From Erythrobacteraceae bacterium (lineage in GTDB: Bacteria > Pseudomonadota > Alphaproteobacteria > Sphingomonadales > Sphingomonadaceae): a stretch of DNA of 36,185 nt. The notes under the pieces are model-generated. The model was not told where the DNA came from and ran no database searches. It saw nothing but the letters and a program-made list of their open reading frames with translations. Every line of letters begins with the position of its first letter. Position 1 is the stretch's first letter. Positions 1 to 6,876 of the stretch are shown piece after piece. Where the stretch lies: NCBI GenBank assembly GCA_027486035.1, contig JAIXPX010000025.1, forward strand, positions 1 to 36,185, written 5' to 3'. The position numbers and the translations under genes were made by a program.

Positions 1-177
1 AGCCACGACCGCTTCTTCCTCGACCGCCTCGCCACCCACATCCTCGCCTTCGAAGGCAACAGCCATGTCGAATGGTTCGAAGGCAACTTCGAAGCCTACG
101 AGGAAGACAAGCGCCGCCGTCTGGGCGACGCGGCCGACCGCCCGACGCGCCTCGCCTACAAAAAGCTGACGCGTTGA
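1..177 (+). CDS. ettA: EttA-like ABC-F ATPase, C-terminal end (partial)
   Basis: Only the last 58 codons are in the window; the 5' part lies upstream. The frame opens with [19 protein letters not shown], the H-loop/switch region that closes the second ATPase domain of ABC-F proteins. It then runs through [20 protein letters not shown] and ends in a basic tail (AYKKLTR). That arrangement, including the FEGNF..YEEDK..RLG stretch, matches the end of EttA, the energy-dependent translational throttle that binds the ribosomal E site and gates entry into elongation according to ADP/ATP. The protein is cytosolic and has no membrane domain. The assignment to EttA rather than another ABC-F subtype rests on this tail only. 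A GC-rich hairpin follows the stop codon within about 10 nt. Confidence 0.85.
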   Translation, partial: SHDRFFLDRLATHILAFEGNSHVEWFEGNFEAYEEDKRRRLGDAADRPTRLAYKKLTR

Positions 178-184
178 CGACCAG

Positions 185-207
185 GGGCCGGCACCCGCGT
201 CCGGCCC
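185..207 (+). terminator. Hairpin after ettA, likely terminator
   Basis: A 7-bp perfect stem (GGGCCGG, 185-191, with CCGGCCC, 201-207) around a 9-nt loop lies 8 nt after the ettA stop. It is followed by a C-run and then TTTACTCTT, so the T-tract is weak. Its position and strength suggest transcription termination, but the call is by eye. Confidence 0.45.
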
Positions 208-285
208 TCCCCCCGTTTACTCTTCCTTAATCCGAACCACGTCAACTTCCTCAAGCACTTCAAGATCGTAGAAGGTTGAGGCGAC

Positions 286-942
286 GTGACACTGGGACTT
301 GCCCTGCCGCTGTTTGCGGCCTTCGTGTTGTGTGGCCTCCTTGCTTGGGCGGGGTTTCGTTTGACTCGGCGGCCCCTGCGCCGTCGCCGCACCGATCACC
401 GCAGCGATCCTTTGCAAGAACTGATGAGGCGCGAGAACCTCGGCGAGGCGATCGATCTTGTGCTCTACCGTGACGCGCGGCGTAGCGCCTCCCAGGCTGC
501 GCTGGTGGGCCGGATCGACCAGTTCATCTCAGCCGACCCGGCCTGGAGCCGCGGGGCTCGTGGCCAGATCCGCGATCACGTTGCGGCAGCGATGCGCATG
601 TCTCTCCGGCGTGATGCCCGCATCGCGATGGTCGCCGGCCATGCGCAAGGCGGCGGCTTTGCGATCGTCATTCCCGGTGCCGACGAGCGCGCGGCCGTGC
701 GCATCGCTGAACGCTTGCGTCAGAAGGTTGCACAATTGCAGCTTCCCCGGTTCCACGGCGAAGCAAGCCTGACGATAAGCTTCGGGGTCGCTGCCGGCAG
801 CATCGCCGAGAGCTGCGAGGAAATAGAAGCCCATGCGCGCCGTGCGCTCGAAATCGCTCTGGCATTGGGGCCGGACAATGTCGTTCCGGCAAGCGCGATC
901 GCCGAGCAGGCTGCGCTGGCTGGTACATTCTCGGCCGCCTGA
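286..942 (+). CDS. Membrane-anchored protein with degenerate GGDEF domain
   Basis: A 218-aa protein with one N-terminal membrane segment (about residues 3-24), a basic linker (RRPLRRRR), and a cytoplasmic domain that follows the diguanylate cyclase fold. GRIDQF at 75-80 sits where GGDEF domains have the D..F metal/substrate helix. GGGFAIVIPGADERAA at 122-137 replaces the G-G-D/E-E-F signature and its following strand, and LTISFGVAAG at 162-171 corresponds to the conserved T.S.GVA strand. Two acidic positions of the signature are Gly, so cyclase activity is not expected; it may bind c-di-GMP or a partner, or be vestigial. The start is a GTG with GAGG about 5 nt upstream. The gene stands alone, convergent with the PNPOx-like gene 18 nt away. 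Confidence 0.72.
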   Translation: MTLGLALPLFAAFVLCGLLAWAGFRLTRRPLRRRRTDHRSDPLQELMRRENLGEAIDLVLYRDARRSASQAALVGRIDQFISADPAWSRGARGQIRDHVAAAMRMSLRRDARIAMVAGHAQGGGFAIVIPGADERAAVRIAERLRQKVAQLQLPRFHGEASLTISFGVAAGSIAESCEEIEAHARRALEIALALGPDNVVPASAIAEQAALAGTFSAA

Positions 943-960
943 ACGCCGCCGCATCCAGGC

Positions 961-1548
961 TCAGGGCGAGACCCAGCGCCCTTCCCAGGCACCTTCGGCA
1001 GCGCTGCGCGTGAACTGCGCTCGAACATGGCCGGTATGGGCAAGATAGAGCCAATCCAGATGGCTGAGGGTAATCCGCAGCAAGGCGAAATTCGCGCGCG
1101 CGGGAATGAGTTGCTCCGCGTCGGGCTCTATCCCTTCGAATTCCGGCGGCAGGCCAGAGGTGGGAGCGTCGCTCGATGCGCCGGGACCCTCGCCCAGATA
1201 GCAGCGCCGCGCGAAATTGGTGCTCGCCGCCCAGGCGGCATCGACTTCAGGACCGGCTGCCAGAATCTCGGCTGATCCACGCGCGCGGATCTGGACCTTG
1301 GCACCCTTGTCGTAGAACAGCAGCGCCGCCCGCGGATCAGCCCCGATCACATGCGCCTTGGGCGCTCGGGCATCGGTGTGGAACCGCAGGCGCCAGGCGT
1401 CACACTCGAAAGCGCGCAGCACCATCACGCGCGCATCGACATCGCCGGTGACGACCACCGGCGTATGCATCGCCGAGCGACGATCGCGCGGCGCACGGAT
1501 CAGCCGGTTACGGCAATCGGTAAGGGCGTCTTCAAGCGTGTCGAACAT
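961..1548 (-). CDS. PNPOx-like FMN-binding protein
   Basis: A 195-aa protein of the split-barrel pyridoxamine-phosphate-oxidase-like fold. The N-terminal half follows the family pattern: a helix (MFDTLEDALTDCRNRLIRAP), strands with VVVTGDVDARVMVLRAF, the RLRFHTDARAPKAHVI phosphate/FMN-contact segment, then AALLFYDKGAKVQIRARGSAEI. The C-terminal part (LDWLYL...RAQFTRS..GAWEGRWVSP) resembles the end of small flavin-binding PNPOx relatives. Whether it oxidises pyridoxamine phosphate is doubtful, because the relatives it most resembles (Alr4036 type) are of unknown substrate. ATG at 1548 is preferred over an in-frame GTG at 1587, because homology-like sequence begins at MFDTLEDAL. It is divergent from the RcnB-like gene. 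Confidence 0.75.
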   Translation of the reverse strand: MFDTLEDALTDCRNRLIRAPRDRRSAMHTPVVVTGDVDARVMVLRAFECDAWRLRFHTDARAPKAHVIGADPRAALLFYDKGAKVQIRARGSAEILAAGPEVDAAWAASTNFARRCYLGEGPGASSDAPTSGLPPEFEGIEPDAEQLIPARANFALLRITLSHLDWLYLAHTGHVRAQFTRSAAEGAWEGRWVSP

Positions 1549-1726
1549 GCCTGTGCCATTGGCACCACCGCCCGGCGCGTCAAGCACCCCGACGATTCAT
1601 TCACACAAGGCGCATTTTTTCTGAACATCGGCAAGCTGGTTCATCCCAGCGACAGTCTGTGCCCGTTAAGACCTGCATCATCTGAACAGCCGCTTGTGGT
1701 GGGCGGGCGCATCTGGAGGCCCAATC

Positions 1727-3061
1727 ATGACGACCTTCCTTGCCCCCCTCGCAAAAGCAGGCGGATCGCTGGCGGCGCTTGCCGCAGCACTCGCGCTCGC
1801 CGCTCCTGCCGCCGCGCAGGAGATGCCGACCTTCCAGCCCGATGACCCTGCGCCCGCACCCGCACCCGCGCCCGCACCGGCACCCGAGCGATCGTACCGC
1901 CCCGCATCGCCCAACCCGCCGGCACCCCCGCCGCGCCCAGGGCGATCCTATGCACCGATACAGGCCGAGGACGTCGGCGGCCCGGCGCGGGTGGAAATGG
2001 CCCGTCCGGATCCGGCACCTTCCCAGAGGTTCGAGCGTCCTCGCTACGAGAGGCCGGCCGCAAATGCCGAGCGCCCCGCTTTCGAGCCCCGCGCATCCCG
2101 CTTCGAACCCGCCCCCGAGCCCCGGACCGAGGCGCCGGGAGCGCCCTTGGTGCCAAGGGCTGCGCCGTCGCGCGTCGAGCCGGATAACGAAACGCGCGCC
2201 GCATTCGGCCAACGTCCGGAAGCTCGCCGTGGCGGTCGGTGGCGCCAGGGGGGCTTTGGTGACGAAGGAACCCGCGCCGAGATCGTGCAGCGCGAGAGGC
2301 AGGAGGCTCGCAGCATAGAACCGCGCGGTGACCTCGGCGAGCCCCGTGCGGAGCGCGTCCAGCCCGCACGCCCGGCCGAGCGCATCGAAGGTCGCCGCGG
2401 CGAATGGCAGGGCGAGCGAAGGGATGGTGTCCAGCAGCGCGGTCAGGCTGGCTGGCAGAACCGGCGTGACAGTGCTCAGTCCGACAACCGGAACGAATGG
2501 CAGCGCCGCCGCGACAATACACGCGCCGACAACCCCGACGGTTGGCAGGGCCGCGACGGGCGCGCTGTCGCAGGACGCGACGATTGGCGCGACGGGCGGC
2601 GCGCGAACGGTTCACAGCGCGATGACTGGCGCCGCAACGGCTGGCACGACGGCCGCCGGAGCGATTGGTACAGGGACCGCCGGGACTGGCGGCGCGACGA
2701 CTGGCGCTGGAGCTGGAACGGTCGTGCGGGCTGGGACCGCCGCGACTTCCGCCGCTGGGACAACCGCTGGCGCATCAACCGCAGCTACAACTGGTTCGAC
2801 TACCGCAGCGCGAACCGCATCATCTATTCGCCCGGCATCTATTACGCGCCGTTCCGCAGCCACCGTTACACGCGGCTGTCAATCGGCTGGTTCCTCGACA
2901 GCCTGTTCTTCCAGCCGCGCTTCTTCATCAACGACCCGTGGTCCTACCGCCTCCCGCCGGTTTACGGTCCCTACCAGTGGGTCAGGTATTATGACGATGT
3001 GCTGCTGGTCGACATCTATACCGGCGAGGTTGTCGACGTGATCTACGGCTTCTTCTGGTAG
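1727..3061 (+). CDS. RcnB-family exported protein with Arg/Trp-rich repeats
   Basis: A 444-aa protein. An N-terminal signal peptide (hydrophobic Ala/Leu stretch, cleavage likely near APAAAQ, residues 26-31) is followed by a Pro-Ala alternating run (about 40-57). A long Arg/Glu-rich disordered stretch comes next, then Trp/Arg/Asp repeats (WRRDDW, GWDRRDFRRW, about 270-360). The C-terminal module ends RLPPVYGPYQWVRYYDDVLL..TGEVVDVIYGFFW, the characteristic end of the RcnB family of periplasmic proteins linked to Ni/Co homeostasis in enterobacteria. Metal function is not shown here, and many family members in sphingomonads are of unknown role. ATG 1727 is chosen because TGGAGG lies 8 nt upstream and the signal peptide starts there; an upstream TTG at 1694 has no such support. 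The gene is monocistronic with a strong terminator. Confidence 0.8.
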   Translation: MTTFLAPLAKAGGSLAALAAALALAAPAAAQEMPTFQPDDPAPAPAPAPAPAPERSYRPASPNPPAPPPRPGRSYAPIQAEDVGGPARVEMARPDPAPSQRFERPRYERPAANAERPAFEPRASRFEPAPEPRTEAPGAPLVPRAAPSRVEPDNETRAAFGQRPEARRGGRWRQGGFGDEGTRAEIVQRERQEARSIEPRGDLGEPRAERVQPARPAERIEGRRGEWQGERRDGVQQRGQAGWQNRRDSAQSDNRNEWQRRRDNTRADNPDGWQGRDGRAVAGRDDWRDGRRANGSQRDDWRRNGWHDGRRSDWYRDRRDWRRDDWRWSWNGRAGWDRRDFRRWDNRWRINRSYNWFDYRSANRIIYSPGIYYAPFRSHRYTRLSIGWFLDSLFFQPRFFINDPWSYRLPPVYGPYQWVRYYDDVLLVDIYTGEVVDVIYGFFW

Positions 3062-3080
3062 GCCTTTGCCAGATGCGCGA

Positions 3081-3108
3081 AGCCCCGCCGGAGCGATCCG
3101 GCGGGGCT
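3081..3108. terminator. Bidirectional terminator between rcnB-like and cytochrome b561 genes
   Basis: An 11-bp perfect stem (AGCCCCGCCGG, 3081-3091; CCGGCGGGGCT, 3098-3108) with a 6-nt loop lies between two convergent stop codons (3061 and 3125). On the plus strand it is followed by TGTTCGT. It is probably shared by both genes. Confidence 0.75.
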
Positions 3109-3124
3109 TGTTCGTGCCGCGACC

Positions 3125-3673
3125 TTAGCCCTTGACCCTGCCCAAGGGCAGCATCCGGAACAATGTCCCGTCCCTGTCGAGGAAAGTGTGCTTGAGCGCT
3201 GCGAGCGCGTGGATTGCGGTCAGCACCAGCAGCGTGATGCCCGCCGCCCCGTGGACCTCGAAGATCGCCTCGCCGCGCGCGGGATCGATGCCCACCGGCA
3301 GCAGCGGCAGGCTCATCAGGCCGAACACGCTGATCTTCTCGCCAAAGCTCGACATCGCCACCCAGCCCGCGATCGGCATCACCAGCAGCAACGCGTAGAA
3401 GGCAAGGTGGATGCCGCGCGCCAGCATCCGCTCCCACGGCGCATGATTGAGGCTTTGCGGCGGCGGGTTCATCCGCCGCCATGCCAGCCGCACCGCGACC
3501 AGTATGAAGATCACTACGCCAAGCGCGAAGTGGTTGCCCATGATCGCGCCCGCTGCCTCCCGCGTGGGGGCTTCCTCGGCGGTCTCGGCAATCCGCCAGG
3601 TCACGATCACCAGCACCGCGATCATCCAGTGCAGCAGCATGGCAAGGTTCGAATATTTGGCATTTGCGGACAC
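3125..3673 (-). CDS. Cytochrome b561 family protein
   Basis: A 182-aa, four-helix inner-membrane protein of the prokaryotic cytochrome b561 (CybB/YceJ) family. The opening KYSNLAMLLHWMIAVLVIVTW carries the first heme-ligand-type His. NHFALGVVIFILVAVRLAWR (helix 2), RGIHLAFYALLLVMPIAGW (helix 3) and HGAAGITLLVLTAIHALAALKHTFLDRDGTL (helix 4) carry the others. The ending KH.FLDRDGTL.RML is typical. Members move electrons between the quinone pool and acceptors such as superoxide or partner proteins. The physiological partner cannot be told from context, since the neighbours (RcnB-like and a dioxygenase) are transcribed apart. It is divergent from the dioxygenase gene with a 113-nt gap in which I see no clear promoter. 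Confidence 0.9.
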   Translation of the reverse strand: MSANAKYSNLAMLLHWMIAVLVIVTWRIAETAEEAPTREAAGAIMGNHFALGVVIFILVAVRLAWRRMNPPPQSLNHAPWERMLARGIHLAFYALLLVMPIAGWVAMSSFGEKISVFGLMSLPLLPVGIDPARGEAIFEVHGAAGITLLVLTAIHALAALKHTFLDRDGTLFRMLPLGRVKG

Positions 3674-3786
3674 AGGCTATCCCCTTCCGTGAATTCCCAG
3701 GACACCTGAGTAACATTCCTGCGCGCGGGGGCAATGGGTTGGACGACAACTTGCGCGCACGCCGGGGATTGCTAGCCTTCCCAGCG

Positions 3787-4455
3787 ATGAACCTGCCCGA
3801 GCCCGTGCCCGATCAAGCCGCCCTCGCCCGCCTTGGCGCGCAGGTCAGGGCAAGGCTGAGGGCAAACCCCGATGTTCTGGCCGTGGCCGCGCCGGGCCTC
3901 GAGCTCTTCGCCATCGGGGGTTTTCTCGGGAATGCCGAGTGCGAGAGCCTCATCGCCATGATCGACGCCATCGCCAAGCCCTCGGCGCTTCACGAGCTCG
4001 ACTATGCGAGTGGCTATCGCACCTCCTACTCGGGCGATCTCGACCCGTCCGACCCGATGGTAGCGAGCATATCCCGGCGGATCGACGCGCTGCTGGGGAT
4101 CGATGCTGCGAACGGCGAGCCGCTGCAAGGCCAGCGCTATCTGCCCGGACAGGAGTACAAGCCGCACAATGACTGGTTCTACACCTCGGAGGGCTACTGG
4201 CCGCAGGAAGATGCGCGCGGCGGGCAGCGGAGCTGGACCGCGATGGCCTATTGCAATGATGTCGCCGCGGGCGGCGCGACCGCCTTTGTCGCTGCCGGCC
4301 TCTGGATCGAGCCCAGGCGCGGCGCGCTGCTTGTCTGGAACAACGCCTTGCCTGGTGGCCAACCGAACGAGGGGACCCTCCACGCCGGTCTGCCAGTCGA
4401 ACGGGGCGGGAAATACATCGTCACCAAATGGTATCGTGCAAGGCAGTGGGGCTGA
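3787..4455 (+). CDS. 2OG-Fe(II) dioxygenase, prolyl-4-hydroxylase type
   Basis: A 222-aa soluble protein. The double-stranded beta-helix core shows the Fe(II) ligands H127-x-D129 (in YKPHNDWF) and H199 (in GTLHAGLPV), plus K209 (RGGKYIV) as the likely 2-oxoglutarate-binding basic residue. QRYLPGQEYKPHNDWF and AMAYCNDVAAGGATAF are typical of prolyl-4-hydroxylase-like enzymes. The substrate (protein-bound proline or a free amino acid/peptide) is unknown. The start is ATG 3787, where homology-like sequence begins; the open frame extends to 3664 but the extra N-terminus looks non-coding. No good Shine-Dalgarno is visible. It ends only 3 nt before the stop of the convergent DUF1003 gene, leaving no room for a classic terminator. 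Confidence 0.85.
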   Translation: MNLPEPVPDQAALARLGAQVRARLRANPDVLAVAAPGLELFAIGGFLGNAECESLIAMIDAIAKPSALHELDYASGYRTSYSGDLDPSDPMVASISRRIDALLGIDAANGEPLQGQRYLPGQEYKPHNDWFYTSEGYWPQEDARGGQRSWTAMAYCNDVAAGGATAFVAAGLWIEPRRGALLVWNNALPGGQPNEGTLHAGLPVERGGKYIVTKWYRARQWG

Positions 4456-4458
4456 CAC

Positions 4459-4995
4459 CTATTCCTTGGGGGCCTCGGGCAGGATGTGCCGGGTGATCGC
4501 CGCGACCTCATCGGCAACCTTTTCGACCCTTCGGGCGAGACGCAGGATCTCCAGCTGGGTGCGCAGGTTGACCTCGTAATCGTGGCGCGCGGTGATGCGG
4601 TCCTTCATCGCCTGGCGGTTCTGGCTCATCAGGATCACCGGGGCCTGCACCGCCGCCAGCATCGAGAGCATCAGATTGAGGAAGATGAAGGGATAGGCAT
4701 CGAAGGGCTTGAACCCGAACGCCTGAATGACCCCGCTGTTGAGCGCTGCCCACACCACCAGCACCACGCCGAAGCCGATGATGAAGCCCCAGCTTCCCCC
4801 TACGGCTGCCACCCGGTCAGCCAAACGGTCGCCCCATGTCGCATGCGCCTGCGCCAGTTCATCGGCGTCGCGCCCGGTGAAGCTGCCCGAAGCGACGTGC
4901 TTCAAGACCCGCTGCTCGTCCGACTCCAGGTCGTCGTAGTCGCGGCCCAAAAGGTCGCGGGCGAGCTTATGCGGATCGGGATCGCGGCGGGTCAT
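4459..4995 (-). CDS. DUF1003 membrane protein
   Basis: A 178-aa protein matching the DUF1003 family. The hallmark block runs from GDRLADRVAAVGGSWGFIIGFGVVLVVWAALN (first helix) through FKPFDAYPFIFLNLMLSMLAAVQAPVILMSQNRQ (second helix). A charged C-terminal helical region (DRITARHDYEVNLRTQLEI) follows, as is typical of the family. Function is unknown; in other bacteria family members are small inner-membrane proteins. The ATG at 4995 is preferred over 5031 because the latter lies inside lysS; with it the gene begins 10 nt after the lysS stop. It is therefore probably co-transcribed downstream of lysyl-tRNA synthetase. Confidence 0.85.
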   Translation of the reverse strand: MTRRDPDPHKLARDLLGRDYDDLESDEQRVLKHVASGSFTGRDADELAQAHATWGDRLADRVAAVGGSWGFIIGFGVVLVVWAALNSGVIQAFGFKPFDAYPFIFLNLMLSMLAAVQAPVILMSQNRQAMKDRITARHDYEVNLRTQLEILRLARRVEKVADEVAAITRHILPEAPKE

Positions 4996-5005
4996 GGCGG
5001 CCAGA

Positions 5006-6622
5006 CTAGGCCTTCGCGAGCGCCTCGGCAATCAGCGTGCGGGTGGGGGCGATGCCGTAGAGCGCGATGAAGCTGCCCATGCGCGGGCCTTGCTCGGAGC
5101 CGAGCAGGGTCTCGTAGAGCGCCTTGAACCAGTCGCGCAAGGATTCGAACCCGAATTCCTCCTGCTTGCCGATCTCGTAGACGATGGTCTGCAGGTCCTC
5201 GGCGCTGGTCGCGGGGTCTGCGGCCTCGAGCGCGGCGTCGAGTGCCTGGAGCGCCCCCACCTCGCCGCCCGTCGGCGCGCGCTTCACCAGCGTTGGCGCG
5301 ACGAAATCGCGGTTATAGGCGAGCGCCTTGCCCACCAGCGCATCGAGCGCCGGGTGCGCGGCAGGATCGGCATCCGCGACATAATTGCCGAGATAGGACC
5401 ACACCGCCTCGCGGGTCGCGCCTGCGCCCAGCACCCCGACAAGGTTCAAGAGCAGGCTGAAGGGCACCGCCAGTGCATCGCCCTGCCCGGGGGCATCGGC
5501 GCCCTCGTGCCGCTCGTTGGCGCGCAGCAGGTGCCACACCGCATTGCCGAGGCGCTTGTCGGCGTCCTGCCCCGGAATGGCGGCGCGGAACTGCCAGTAA
5601 TCATCCACCGCCTTGGGGATCACCCCGGCGTGAAGCTGCTTGGCGCTCTTGGGATTGGCGAAGATGTAGAAGCCTAGGGACTCTTCGCTGCCATACTTCA
5701 GCCAGTCCTCGATCGAGAGTCCGTTCCCCTTAGATTTGCTGATTTTTTCGCCCTTAGCGTCGAGAAACAGCTCGTAGATCAGCCCTTCCGGCTTGTTGCC
5801 GCCGAGCACGCGGGCGATCTTGCCCGACTGGATGCCGCTGTCGGTCAGGTCCTTGCCGTACATCTCGTAATCGACGCCCAGCGCCACCCAGCGCATCGCC
5901 CAGTCGACCTTCCACTGGCACTTGGCCATGCCACCCAGCGCGGATTGCTGGACCACCGAGCCATCCTCGTCGGTGAAGCGGATGATCCCCTCCGCCGCAT
6001 CGATCACTTCGATGGGCACCTGTAGCACCGCGCCGGTGGTGGGGCTGATTGGCATCACGGGGGAATAGGTCTTGCGCCGCTCCTCGCCGAGGGTCGGGAG
6101 CATGATGTCCATGATCGCGCCGAAATTCGCCAGCACGCCGCGAAGCGCGTCGTCGAAGCGGCCCGAATTGTAGCAGTCAGAGGAGCTGACGAATTCATAC
6201 TCGAACCCGAAGCGATCCAGAAAGTCGCGCAGCATCGCATTGTTGTGCGCGGCGAAGCTTTCAAACTTTTCAAAGGGATCGGGGATGCGCGACAGCGGCT
6301 TTCCGAGGTGCTCTGCCAGCATTGCCTGATTGGGGACGTTGTCGGGCACCTTGCGCAACCCGTCGAGATCGTCCGAGAAAGCCACCAGCCGCGTTGCTGC
6401 CCCGCCGGTCAGCGTCTCGTAGGCGCGCCGCACGAGGCTGGTGCGCAGCACTTCCTGAAAGGTGCCGATATGCGGCAGGCCCGAGGGGCCGTAGCCGGTC
6501 TCGAACAGCACGCCGCCGGGCTTGCCTTCGGGCAGCCGCTTGGCGAGGCGCTGGGCCTCCTGGAAGGGCCAGGCCTTGGAGCTTTGGGCAGCGGCGATCA
6601 GGTCTTGCGGGGAGATGGTCAT
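5006..6622 (-). CDS. lysS: Class I lysyl-tRNA synthetase
   Basis: A 538-aa enzyme that charges tRNA-Lys. It is the archaeal-type class I enzyme (LysK), which replaces the class II enzyme in most alphaproteobacteria. Signature I is GYGPSGLPHIGTF (HIGT at 51-54) and the KMSKS-type loop is KGEKISKSKGNG near residue 293. Family blocks such as FSDDLDGLRKVPDNVPN and YGKDLTDSGIQSGKIARVLGG are intact. The open frame continues to 7042, but the start is ATG 6622: the extra upstream residues are encoded by repeat-rich intergenic sequence, and MTISPQDLIAAA begins the homologous part. There is no Shine-Dalgarno, and the start codon lies in a small hairpin (6621-6636). It is followed by the DUF1003 gene. 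Confidence 0.93.
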   Translation of the reverse strand: MTISPQDLIAAAQSSKAWPFQEAQRLAKRLPEGKPGGVLFETGYGPSGLPHIGTFQEVLRTSLVRRAYETLTGGAATRLVAFSDDLDGLRKVPDNVPNQAMLAEHLGKPLSRIPDPFEKFESFAAHNNAMLRDFLDRFGFEYEFVSSSDCYNSGRFDDALRGVLANFGAIMDIMLPTLGEERRKTYSPVMPISPTTGAVLQVPIEVIDAAEGIIRFTDEDGSVVQQSALGGMAKCQWKVDWAMRWVALGVDYEMYGKDLTDSGIQSGKIARVLGGNKPEGLIYELFLDAKGEKISKSKGNGLSIEDWLKYGSEESLGFYIFANPKSAKQLHAGVIPKAVDDYWQFRAAIPGQDADKRLGNAVWHLLRANERHEGADAPGQGDALAVPFSLLLNLVGVLGAGATREAVWSYLGNYVADADPAAHPALDALVGKALAYNRDFVAPTLVKRAPTGGEVGALQALDAALEAADPATSAEDLQTIVYEIGKQEEFGFESLRDWFKALYETLLGSEQGPRMGSFIALYGIAPTRTLIAEALAKA

Positions 6623-6658
6623 AGCCGGGCGGCTATTAGGCAAGCCTCGGCGGCTTGC
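6621..6658 (-). promoter_or_regulatory. Tandem hairpins in the lysS leader covering the start codon
   Basis: Two perfect small stems lie directly upstream of lysS. The first is 7 bp (GCAAGCC/GGCTTGC, arms 6640-6646 and 6652-6658). The second is 6 bp (ATAGCC/GGCTAT, arms 6621-6626 and 6631-6636), and its arm includes two bases of the lysS ATG. No Shine-Dalgarno is visible between them. The structure could limit translation initiation. This is read by eye, with no energy calculation. Confidence 0.4.
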
Positions 6659-6689
6659 AAGCATCAATGGTGCCTGTCTGCGGCAGGCG

Positions 6690-6705
6690 TGTTTCACGTG
6701 AAAAA
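6690..6705. promoter_or_regulatory. parS-like palindrome (ParB-binding candidate)
   Basis: The 16-mer TGTTTCACGTGAAAAA differs at one position from the bacterial parS consensus TGTTTCACGTGAAACA, to which the chromosome-segregation protein ParB binds. It is intergenic, between lysS and the helicase gene. No parA or parB gene is in this window, so it could be an outlying parS site or chance similarity. Confidence 0.5.
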
Positions 6706-6728
6706 CGCGCACAAAGCAGGCTCTGGCA

Positions 6729-6779
6729 GGGGTCTGGAGCGCGTCAGGAGGGGTCTGGAAGGGGTCTGGCGGGGGTCTG
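6729..6779 (+). repeat. Four GGGGTCTGG direct repeats, 11-bp phased
   Basis: GGGGTCTGG occurs at 6729-6737, 6750-6758 and 6761-6769, and GGGGTCTG at 6772-6779. Starts are 21, 11 and 11 bp apart, about one or two helical turns. Arms AGCGCGT (6738-6744) and ACGCGCT (6782-6788) flank the last three copies. The array lies in the lysS-helicase intergenic region. An iterated binding site or a small expanded repeat is possible; no function is known to me. Confidence 0.6.
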
Positions 6780-6807
6780 TAACGCGCTGGCACCCCGCTA
6801 AAACGAC

Positions 6808-6876
6808 ATGCCCCCCGACAATCTCCCGGCGCAGCGTTTACAAGCGGCGGGGCCAGCCCCATCCTTACCGGCGTGA
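6808..6876 (+). CDS. Possible 22-codon leader ORF overlapping the helicase start
   Basis: ATG 6808 opens a 22-residue frame (begins MPPDNLPAQRL) whose TGA overlaps the GTG start of the helicase as GTGA (6873-6876). The helicase start has no Shine-Dalgarno of its own, so coupling to this small frame is conceivable. The leader ORF also lacks a clear ribosome-binding site, and chance cannot be excluded. Confidence 0.2.
   Translation: MPPDNLPAQRLQAAGPAPSLPA

Noticed and set aside
1694..1726. Upstream TTG start extending the RcnB-like protein by 11 residues
   Set aside because: It has no ribosome-binding site and would place non-hydrophobic residues before a signal peptide; ATG 1727 has TGGAGG upstream.
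1850..1895. CCCGCACC tandem repeats, possible microsatellite or CRISPR-like array
   Set aside because: They encode the Pro-Ala run of the RcnB-like protein in frame. Units are too short and have no spacers.
5141..5155. GGATTCGAACCCGAA resembling a tRNA T-arm (reverse)
   Set aside because: It is inside lysS coding sequence, and no acceptor stem, anticodon arm or D-arm can be assembled around it.
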